A stretch of DNA of 9,879 nucleotides from Lachnospiraceae bacterium (lineage in GTDB: Bacteria; Bacillota_A; Clostridia; Lachnospirales; Lachnospiraceae). The stretch covers positions 1 to 9,879 of the forward strand of contig QXWX01000161.1 in assembly GCA_009911175.1 (NCBI GenBank), in the 5' to 3' direction. The translations under genes were made by a program, and so were the position numbers. Under the pieces are notes generated by a model, which was not told the origin of the DNA, made no database searches, and saw nothing but the letters and a program-made list of their open reading frames with translations. This document shows, one piece after another, positions 1 to 5,028 of the stretch; positions within the stretch are counted from its first letter, which is position 1, and every line of letters begins with the position of its first letter.

Positions 1-83
1 TTTTTCGCTTCACTTGCTAAGCTCTTTCATACTGCTTTATTTTCTATTGCAGTTTCAGTGACTTTCCGAGACCACTCATTTTA
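1..83. other. Unassigned left-end segment upstream of the response-regulator remnant
   Basis: This stretch is AT-rich and does not translate into response-regulator sequence in any plus frame. The frame that leads into the regulator tail has a stop at 18-20. On the minus strand a short open stretch (80 down to a TGA at 29-27) reads NEWSRKVTETAIENKAV. It is closed on its 5' side by a stop at 83-81, so at most it is a C-terminal scrap of another gene. I cannot assign it to a family. It may be a recombination junction or a contig-end artefact. Confidence 0.3.
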
Positions 84-125
84 ACTGTCCGGGGTGTCGG
101 CTATCGTTTTAACAAGGAGGCATAA
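84..125 (+). pseudogene. C-terminal remnant of an OmpR/PhoB-family response regulator
   Basis: Read from 84, the codons give TVRGVGYRFNKEA followed by TAA at 123-125. VRGVGYRF is the hallmark C-terminal beta-hairpin (wing) of OmpR-family winged-helix regulators, which bind DNA once phosphorylated by their partner kinase. Only about 13 residues are recognisable. Further upstream, the same frame gives sequence unlike this family and reaches a stop at 18-20. The tail contains the ribosome binding site of the sensor kinase and ends 1 nt before the kinase start, the usual tight regulator-kinase coupling. The intact gene was therefore probably the cognate regulator of the kinase and ABC operon that follow. 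What cannot be told is whether the loss is biological or an assembly problem at the window edge. Confidence 0.62.
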
Positions 126-126
126 C

Positions 127-1050
127 ATGGACATCACTGTTTATCTTTTCATTGTGTCAGCCCTCATGCTGCTTATCATTGTGTATCTCATTTCTGCCTT
201 ACGGCGCGTGCGAACACAGCTTGCGCTGATAAAAGACGCCTTAGAGGACATAGAGGGCGGGAACTTGAACCGACGTATTTTAGCAGGCGAAAACGACATG
301 ACAAAGAAAATCTGCTATGGTATTAACGAAATAGCCGTAAACAGTCAGGCGCAGCTTATACGGCAAAGACAATCTGAACAGGCATATAAACGGCTGATGA
401 CAAGCCTTTCGCATGATGTAAAAACCCCGCTTGCCTCCCTTGTGGGTTATCTGGAAGCGGTAGAAAACAAAATAGTCATTGGGGAGGAAAAAGACGAATA
501 TATCCATGTCACACATGAAAAGGCACAATATCTGAAATCCTTTGTGGAAAATCTGTTTGAGTGGGTAAAACTGGATTCTGGGGAGCAGATTTTTCATTTT
601 GAAAAATTTGATTTGAATGAACTATCCCGCAACATTATAGCAGACTGGATTCCTGTCTTGGAAAACAGTTCTTTTGAATATGAATTTGTCATACCCGAAA
701 CAGAGTATTTTATCCGTATAGATGTAAATGCATATACCCGCGTCCTTAATAACCTTTTGCAAAACATGATTGTTCACAGTGAGGGTGACAAAATGGAATT
801 GCATATTTTCGAGGATATGCGGCAAGCTAAAATTATAATATCGGATAATGGAAAAGGAATAACTCCCGACAATCTCCCACATATCTTTGAAAGAATGTAC
901 CAGTGCGACCAGTCGCGGTCCGCGAAAGGAAACGGATTAGGTCTGGCGATTACAAAGGAACTTATCAGCGTTCATAAAGGAACCATCACCGCCGAAAGCA
1001 ATTCCGGCCATGGGACCAAATTTACCATATTGCTTCCGAAAGCCCTGTAA
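127..1050 (+). CDS. Compact sensor histidine kinase, lantibiotic-resistance type (CprK/LanK-like)
   Basis: This is a membrane-bound histidine kinase of 307 residues. AAGGAGG at 114-120 lies 6 nt before ATG 127, which decides the start over the in-frame GTG at 94. One hydrophobic helix (about residues 5-25) is followed by a HAMP-like linker containing ALEDIEGGNLNRRI. There is no real extracellular domain, so any signal must be sensed in or at the membrane or through a partner. The H-box SLSHDVKTPL places the phospho-acceptor at about His96. The ATPase half has an N-box (NNLLQN, about 208-213), G1 DNGKGI (about 240-245), an F-box IFERMY, and G2 GNGLGLA (about 268-274). Kinases of this shape commonly sit next to LanFEG/CprABC transporters in Clostridia, and one follows here. 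The product presumably phosphorylated the regulator whose tail lies just upstream. The peptide specificity is unknown. Confidence 0.9.
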   Translation: MDITVYLFIVSALMLLIIVYLISALRRVRTQLALIKDALEDIEGGNLNRRILAGENDMTKKICYGINEIAVNSQAQLIRQRQSEQAYKRLMTSLSHDVKTPLASLVGYLEAVENKIVIGEEKDEYIHVTHEKAQYLKSFVENLFEWVKLDSGEQIFHFEKFDLNELSRNIIADWIPVLENSSFEYEFVIPETEYFIRIDVNAYTRVLNNLLQNMIVHSEGDKMELHIFEDMRQAKIIISDNGKGITPDNLPHIFERMYQCDQSRSAKGNGLGLAITKELISVHKGTITAESNSGHGTKFTILLPKAL

Positions 1051-1069
1051 AAAGTGCAGGGCTTTTCTT
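1039..1069 (+). terminator. Intrinsic terminator overlapping the end of the kinase gene
   Basis: AAAGCCCTG (1039-1047) pairs perfectly with CAGGGCTTT (1057-1065), giving a 9 bp stem with a 9 nt loop, followed by a short T-rich run (TCTT). The kinase stop codon lies in the loop. It would separate regulator/kinase transcription from the ABC operon, which has its own promoter at about 1087-1129. Confidence 0.72.
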
Positions 1070-1086
1070 AATAAAACAAGAAAAAA

Positions 1087-1129
1087 GCAAGGTATCGGCA
1101 AGGTTATGGCAAGGTTAGTGATTTATAAT
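1087..1129 (+). promoter_or_regulatory. Regulated promoter of the LanFEG operon: three 11-bp-spaced repeats plus a TATAAT box
   Basis: GCAAGGT occurs at 1087-1093, 1098-1104 and 1109-1115, exactly 11 bp apart, or one helical turn. The last two copies share the longer core GGCAAGGTTA. A perfect TATAAT at 1124-1129 follows, with no good -35 (the hexamer 17 bp upstream is AGGTTA). Tandem short repeats with an 11 bp period overlapping a poor -35 are the known operator design of NisR/SpaR-type OmpR regulators of lantibiotic genes. The inference is that the phosphorylated partner regulator activates the ABC operon here. The ribosome binding site AGGAGG (1142-1147) and ATG 1156 lie just downstream, so the leader is short. 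Confidence 0.72.
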
Positions 1130-1155
1130 AGGGAGTGCAAAAGGAGGAAACATCT

Positions 1156-2079
1156 ATGAATGATTTCGTAATTGAAACAAAGCAGCTGACAAAAATATAT
1201 GGAGAACAAACGGCTGTCAGCAAAGTAAATCTCCATGTAAAAAAAGGACGGATTTATGGTCTGTTAGGGCGTAACGGAGCCGGAAAAACAACAATTATGA
1301 AAATGATTTTAGGACTGGCTTCTATTACTTCCGGCAAAGTGGATGTATTCGGTAAAAATGTCAAAGGACGGGAAAAACTTGTATATCCCCGTATTGGTGC
1401 AATTATCGAAACGCCGGGTTTCTATCCAAACCTAACCGGAACAGAAAATCTGGAAATCTTTGCAAAGCTACGCGGCACAGCCGCCCCTCATGCAGTAAAA
1501 AACGCTCTGGAAATAGTTGGATTGCCCTATAAGGATAAAAAGCTATTCAGCAAATATTCCCTTGGCATGAAACAGCGACTTGGGATTGCAAACGCTATCC
1601 TGCATGACCCGGAATTGTTGATTTTAGACGAGCCGACAAACGGGCTTGACCCTATCGGCATTGCAGAAGTAAGGGATTTTATCAAAGAGTTAAGTGCGGC
1701 ACAGGGTAAAACGATTCTTATATCCAGCCATATTCTTTCTGAAATCTCACTGTTGGCCGACGATATTGGAATTATTGATAATGGCGTTCTTTTGGAAGAA
1801 AGCAGCATGCGGGAACTGGAAAAGAAAAACCGTAAATATATCCTGCTGCAAGTGTCCGATATTCCAAAGACGACATTGATTTTAGAACGTCAATTCCATT
1901 TGACCGATTATTCTGTTCAAGACGACCATACGTTACGGCTTTATGACGCTTCCCTTGATATGGGCGAAGTCAACAAGGTACTTTTCATGCAGGATATTAC
2001 CGTTATGAGTTCTCTGGTCTGCAACGATACATTGGAGGACTATTTCAAAAAAATTACAGGAGGGGAAGGCATTGCTTAA
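1156..2079 (+). CDS. Lantibiotic-immunity ABC transporter ATPase (LanF/CprA/BcrA-type)
   Basis: This is the cytoplasmic ATP-hydrolysing subunit (307 residues) of an exporter thought to remove lantibiotics or bacitracin-like peptides from the membrane. AGGAGG at 1142-1147 is 8 nt from ATG 1156, preferred over GTG 1135. Motifs are Walker A GRNGAGKTT (38-46), signature SLGMKQRL (135-142), Walker B LLILDEP (154-160), D-loop GLD (163-165) and H-loop His192. The Q-loop glutamine is replaced by Glu85 in AIIETPGFYPNLTG. This E-loop is characteristic of LanF immunity proteins such as NukF and marks the subfamily better than overall similarity. The roughly 90-residue C-terminal extension is usual for BcrA-like ATPases. 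Its stop overlaps the first permease start by 8 nt, implying translational coupling. The exact substrate cannot be read from sequence. Confidence 0.93.
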   Translation: MNDFVIETKQLTKIYGEQTAVSKVNLHVKKGRIYGLLGRNGAGKTTIMKMILGLASITSGKVDVFGKNVKGREKLVYPRIGAIIETPGFYPNLTGTENLEIFAKLRGTAAPHAVKNALEIVGLPYKDKKLFSKYSLGMKQRLGIANAILHDPELLILDEPTNGLDPIGIAEVRDFIKELSAAQGKTILISSHILSEISLLADDIGIIDNGVLLEESSMRELEKKNRKYILLQVSDIPKTTLILERQFHLTDYSVQDDHTLRLYDASLDMGEVNKVLFMQDITVMSSLVCNDTLEDYFKKITGGEGIA

Positions 2080-2806
2080 ATTGATTGAAACCGAACTGCT
2101 GAAACTTCGCCGAAGAAAACTTTTATTGATTATGCTGCTCGCAGCACTTATTATGCCCTTTTTCGCAATGCTGCTGTTTCGCTACAAAGGAGAAACAGGA
2201 ATAAACCCATTAGAGTTTTATCGGTGGTCTGCATTTGGTTATACGCTTTTTATTATTCTACCAGTCGTGTTGGGGATATTTTGTGTAATGCTTATCTATG
2301 AAGAAAAGCGGCATGATGTAGCAAAGCAGCTTTGGATCGTACCGATAAGCAGAATGAGCTATTTTTTCAGTAAGTTTTTTGTGGTTTTATTCTATTCAGT
2401 CGTTTTTATGATGATTACTGCAATAGCTTCTGCGGCGTTTGGTGTGCTTCCCGGATATATCGGATTTGACGGGAATCATATTTTGTACTTGTTTGAAAGA
2501 TGTTTAGAAATAGGAGTGATTACAGCCTTTGCACTATTACCTGTTCTGTCAATCGCAACAATGACAAAGGGATATATTCTCCCTTCCTGTATCACATTGA
2601 TATATGCCCTCTTAGGATTTTTCTTAATGAACACGAACATATATCTACACCCGATTTGTTCAACTGCGGCTATCATCATGCGAGACAGCGATATTCCAGG
2701 GCTTGCTTTTTCACAGACGATAAATGTTCCATTTGCATTGCTCTGTATTGCTGCTTGGGATATTATCTTTATCCTGCTTGCTAATATTGCTTTGAAAAAG
2801 AAGTGA
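2072..2806 (+). CDS. Lantibiotic-immunity ABC transporter permease 1 (LanE/CprB-type)
   Basis: This is an integral membrane subunit of 244 residues. A TTG start at 2072 is supported by AGGAGG (2058-2063) 8 nt upstream and by overlap with the ATPase stop. The N-terminus LIETELLKLRRRK is a basic amphipathic segment typical of ABC-2 type LanE/LanG permeases and is followed by the first membrane helix. About six hydrophobic helices can be traced (roughly 17-37, 52-76, 100-126, 145-165, 168-190, 219-240). A cytoplasmic loop after helix 2, with YEEKRHDVAKQLWIVPIS, is a conserved coupling region in this family. It would pair with the second permease and the E-loop ATPase to form the export channel. 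The family is clear; naming it E rather than G rests on gene order only. Confidence 0.87.
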   Translation: MLKLIETELLKLRRRKLLLIMLLAALIMPFFAMLLFRYKGETGINPLEFYRWSAFGYTLFIILPVVLGIFCVMLIYEEKRHDVAKQLWIVPISRMSYFFSKFFVVLFYSVVFMMITAIASAAFGVLPGYIGFDGNHILYLFERCLEIGVITAFALLPVLSIATMTKGYILPSCITLIYALLGFFLMNTNIYLHPICSTAAIIMRDSDIPGLAFSQTINVPFALLCIAAWDIIFILLANIALKKK

Positions 2807-2816
2807 GGTGTGTTCC

Positions 2817-3572
2817 ATGATGAAATTACTTTGGGCGGAACGTCAAAAGCTTCGTCGCTCAAGTATCGTCTTACTTACCATATTTGCAACCGTATTAGTC
2901 GCTATTGTTGTTTTTATCGGCGGGAACAGTATGGATTTAGAAGGACAGTATATTGATAATGCGGGGTGGTACATGACAATGGTTCAGCCTTGGGCTACTT
3001 TGCTTGTTATTCCTGCTGTTATCGCTCTGTTGGGAAGTTATATGGTTTGCCGGGAGGAACAGGACGACACAATGAAAACGCTAAGGCTGATTCCTGTCAA
3101 TGAAGTAAAATTGACTATCGTAAAGCTGGTGATTACTCTTGCTTTCAGTATATTTGTCTATGTGTTGCTTTTTATTATAACTTTTTTGACGGAAGCATAT
3201 TTACATTTTTCCGAATTGTCGGCAGGAATGGTTTTCGATTTTTTGAAAACATACTTTTTAGAGGGAATAGGCGTATTTTTAGCTGTTTCTCCTATCATTG
3301 CATTAGTAACATATACAAAGAAAAGCTATTGGTTAGCACTAATCTTAACAGAAATGTACTCTTTTGCAGGAATGTTTATGAGTATGTCCGGCACTTTAAG
3401 AGCGTTCTATCCTATTACGGCGGTATTGGGTGTTGCAGGTTACTATGAAACTACTACTGAGAAATTAATTGCAAGTATTATAATTCTATTGTTATGCGGT
3501 TGTCTTTCGATTTTGTTATTGGTAGGGTTAAATCACAAAGAAAAGGAAAAGATATGCCATACTTGTTCGTGA
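2817..3572 (+). CDS. Lantibiotic-immunity ABC transporter permease 2 (LanG/CprC-type)
   Basis: This is the second membrane subunit (251 residues from ATG 2817; ATG 2820 is equally possible). GAGGTG at 2805-2810 overlaps the previous stop and sits 6 nt upstream, so the GTG at 2808 is rejected as a start. The basic N-terminus LLWAERQKLRRSS matches the LanE/LanG pattern. About six helices follow (roughly 17-35, 58-78, 101-125, 147-165, 170-190, 217-237). The loop CREEQDDTMKTLRLIPVN corresponds to the YEEKRHDVAKQLWIVPIS loop of permease 1, suggesting two diverged copies of one ancestral permease. The short tail KEKICHTCS is odd, with two cysteines. The stop region lies inside an inverted repeat (3563-3618), so the end may have been altered by a rearrangement. 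Confidence 0.87.
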   Translation: MMKLLWAERQKLRRSSIVLLTIFATVLVAIVVFIGGNSMDLEGQYIDNAGWYMTMVQPWATLLVIPAVIALLGSYMVCREEQDDTMKTLRLIPVNEVKLTIVKLVITLAFSIFVYVLLFIITFLTEAYLHFSELSAGMVFDFLKTYFLEGIGVFLAVSPIIALVTYTKKSYWLALILTEMYSFAGMFMSMSGTLRAFYPITAVLGVAGYYETTTEKLIASIIILLLCGCLSILLLVGLNHKEKEKICHTCS

Positions 3573-3618
3573 AGAGTTCAGTTGCCTAATAAATTCACAT
3601 GAACAGGGACACGAACAA
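3563..3618 (+). repeat. Long imperfect hairpin spanning the permease 2 stop codon
   Basis: TTGTTCGTG (3563-3571) is a perfect inverted copy of CACGAACAA (3610-3618). Inside it, GTTCA (3576-3580) pairs with TGAAC (3600-3604), leaving a 4x5 internal loop and a 19 nt apical loop. CAGTTG (3579-3584) could alternatively pair with CAACTG (3616-3621), so two exclusive folds are possible. There is no T-run after it, so it is not a normal terminator. It could protect the 3' end of the mRNA or be a scar of an inserted element. Confidence 0.5.
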
Positions 3619-3653
3619 CTGGATTCTGGAAAACTGAATACAGGAGGTCACAA

Positions 3654-3782
3654 ATGAAAGAACTGCCAGAAAGAATCCATGACGATACCAACGGTCTTGA
3701 TTACGTTGAATTCTCGGAAATGTTCATTGACGGTTTTAAGCTGGGGGCAAAGATGATGGCGGAGGTTTTCAGGAACGAGTAA
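3654..3782 (+). CDS. Small 42-residue ORF resembling fused ends of mobile-element proteins
   Basis: A strong ribosome binding site (AGGAGG, 3642-3647) lies 6 nt before ATG 3654, and a strong terminator follows 19 nt after the stop, so it is probably translated. The first half, PERIHDDTNGLDYV, resembles the N-terminus of TnpV-type proteins carried on clostridial transposons and conjugative elements. The second half, EMFIDGFKLGAKMMAEVF, resembles the C-terminus of another small family often found on the same elements (DUF6809-like). If that reading is right, an internal deletion fused the two. Both resemblances are from memory of the families and need a search. There is no membrane helix or catalytic motif, and no function is assigned. 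Confidence 0.55.
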   Translation: MKELPERIHDDTNGLDYVEFSEMFIDGFKLGAKMMAEVFRNE

Positions 3783-3801
3783 AAGGACGGGGACAGGAAA
3801 A

Positions 3802-3835
3802 GGCAGACGCTTTGAGGGGAGCGGCTGCCTTTTTT
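3802..3835 (+). terminator. Strong intrinsic terminator closing the resistance module
   Basis: GGCAG-A-CGCT (3802-3811) pairs with AGCG-G-CTGCC (3820-3829): nine pairs with one A/G mismatch and an 8 nt loop, followed by six T (3830-3835). It ends plus-strand transcription after the small ORF and marks the change to the AT-rich minus-strand block. Confidence 0.85.
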
Positions 3836-3895
3836 GGAGGGTTGCTGACAAGTTGGAAATCAAATTCTGTTAAATAATCCATATTTTCTACGCTA

Positions 3896-3945
3896 TTTAA
3901 AAAATCCCGATTTTAAACTCCATGCAGCTTCCCAGCAAGCTGGAA
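3896..3945. other. Convergent spacer with two inverted repeats beyond the GNAT gene
   Basis: Just past the acetyltransferase stop, TTCC-C-AGC (3929-3936) pairs with GCTGGAA (3939-3945). Further out, TTTAAAAAATC (3896-3906) faces GATTTTAAA (3909-3917), an AT-rich palindrome with T-tracts on both strands. Together they may end the minus-strand transcript. No T-run follows the first hairpin directly, so the call is weak. I see no gene in 3836-3946. Confidence 0.35.
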
Positions 3946-3946
3946 A

Positions 3947-4396
3947 TTACAGATATTTTACATATACTCTTGAATCTTCTCCATGCATATCTTTCATCAT
4001 TCTAAAAAACTCATACCCATATTTCTCATATAACCCATTATGATTTGTTGAAATATAAATGCTATTAATTCCATCTGCTTTTGCCAATGTTTCAGCGTAA
4101 CTTAACAGCTTTCCAACATAACGGTGTCCTCTATAATGCGGAAAGGTATATACCCACCCAATCCATGGTGTTAATTCTGTTGGCTGAATATCGTCCTTAT
4201 CAGCAAATGTGCAAAAAGAAATCAAATCTCCTCCCTCTGTCAACATAAGTACCTTTGTATTTTCACCGACATATTCCTTTAACTTTTGATTTTTTAACAG
4301 TTCATATAAAAACTGACCTGCCCCCCAATCACTTTCTTTAATCTTTGAAAGCCAATATTCTTTGTTATTTGTACTGAAATATTCGATTATGTTCAC
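3947..4396 (-). CDS. GNAT-family N-acetyltransferase
   Basis: This is a 149-residue single-domain acetyltransferase expected to move an acetyl group from acetyl-CoA to an amine. The substrate is unknown. The start is GTG at 4396, supported by AGGAGG (4410-4405) 8 nt upstream. The beta-4/acetyl-CoA region is PWIGWVYTFPHYRGHRYVGKLL (about 77-98), with the pyrophosphate-binding RGHRYVG as a slightly divergent R/Q-x-x-G-x-G/A motif. A later motif, NGLYEKYGYEFF (about 120-131), is the typical beta-5/alpha-4 'YEKxGF' signature. The length is normal for a minimal GNAT. The gene lies 49 nt downstream of the MGMT-like gene on the same strand and could share its transcript. Antibiotic or polyamine acetylation cannot be claimed from these residues. 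Confidence 0.86.
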   Translation of the reverse strand: MNIIEYFSTNNKEYWLSKIKESDWGAGQFLYELLKNQKLKEYVGENTKVLMLTEGGDLISFCTFADKDDIQPTELTPWIGWVYTFPHYRGHRYVGKLLSYAETLAKADGINSIYISTNHNGLYEKYGYEFFRMMKDMHGEDSRVYVKYL

Positions 4397-4445
4397 AAAG
4401 TTATCCTCCTAACTCCGAATTATTATTGCGTTCAGTTTAGCACAT

Positions 4446-4946
4446 TTATGTTAAATCAAACAGAAAGTCCTCATAATCACTTACATAATACCGGATATTC
4501 GTTCTTCCCCTTTGAATGATCGTATGTCCCTCTGCTTCCAGTTTTGATTTTTGGGCCTTAACACCGCCGGGATACTTGGGATTTAGCTCTCCTTTTGCTT
4601 TCAACGTCCTCCAATAAGGCGTCTCATCCTTTGTTCTCTGATGGCTTGCCCATGCTGCTATAGTAACAAAAATACCGGCAGTGATAGGTTCTGTAAAATC
4701 AGCACCGCTTAATTTAGCAAAATACTCACGGATCTTTCCCACGGTTATCACCTTCCCGTAAGGAATCCTTTTCATAATTTTATCATACTCTATTGGCGGT
4801 GCAAAATACATTCTGTCACCGCCATATTTGTCAATACTCTTCTGATCCGTAATCACTTGAATCTTGGGCATATCCTTACTTTCATGCAACATTGCATTAA
4901 AATCTTTTTTATCTTCATTCGCCATATCTCTTTTTTCGTAAATCAT
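4446..4946 (-). CDS. MGMT-fold alkyltransferase-like protein without the active cysteine
   Basis: The C-terminal half matches the DNA-binding domain of O6-alkylguanine-DNA alkyltransferases. There is a winged-helix region starting at IPYGKVITVGKIREYF (about 61-76), then TPYWRTLKAKGELN (about 109-122), then KAQKSKLEAEG (about 130-140). Active enzymes carry P-C-H-R at the second position; here it is P-Y-W-R (110-113), so the alkyl-accepting cysteine and its histidine are both absent. This fits alkyltransferase-like (ATL) proteins, which bind alkylated guanine and hand it to nucleotide-excision repair without removing the alkyl group. The preceding 55 or so residues are charged and unassigned. 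I chose ATG 4946 (MIYEKRD), which has a weak GGCAGG upstream. ATG 4964, TTG 4970 and ATG 4925 are alternatives. Confidence 0.82.
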   Translation of the reverse strand: MIYEKRDMANEDKKDFNAMLHESKDMPKIQVITDQKSIDKYGGDRMYFAPPIEYDKIMKRIPYGKVITVGKIREYFAKLSGADFTEPITAGIFVTIAAWASHQRTKDETPYWRTLKAKGELNPKYPGGVKAQKSKLEAEGHTIIQRGRTNIRYYVSDYEDFLFDLT

Positions 4947-5028
4947 AATACAATACCTGCCCATATGCAATGAGACAGTTTTAAAAAATACGTCTTTCTA
5001 CTTAGCAAATAAATCCGAATAGTATTTA

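Noticed and set aside
94..126. GTG at 94 as the start of the first kinase
   Set aside because: The extension is the out-of-frame reading of the regulator tail, and a textbook AAGGAGG lies 6 nt before ATG 127.
1135..1155. GTG at 1135 as the start of the E-loop ATPase
   Set aside because: The ribosome binding site AGGAGG (1142-1147) would lie inside the coding region; ATG 1156 is correctly spaced from it.
2476..2862. Minus-strand open frame of 128 codons across the first permease
   Set aside because: It is wholly antisense to a well-supported permease gene, with no ribosome binding site or recognisable domain.
84..3835. A lantibiotic biosynthesis gene cluster
   Set aside because: No precursor peptide, LanB/LanC/LanM enzyme, protease or LanT exporter is visible; only sensing and immunity parts are present.
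84..3835. A complete integrative or transposable element
   Set aside because: No integrase, transposase, relaxase or convincing terminal repeats are present; only a possible small-protein remnant hints at mobility.
3648..3863. Minus-strand open frame of 71 codons over the small ORF and terminator
   Set aside because: It reads through the terminator stem and antisense to the ORF at 3654-3782, which has the better ribosome binding site.
4446..4946. Active O6-methylguanine-DNA methyltransferase
   Set aside because: The PCHR active site reads PYWR, so the alkyl-accepting cysteine is missing.
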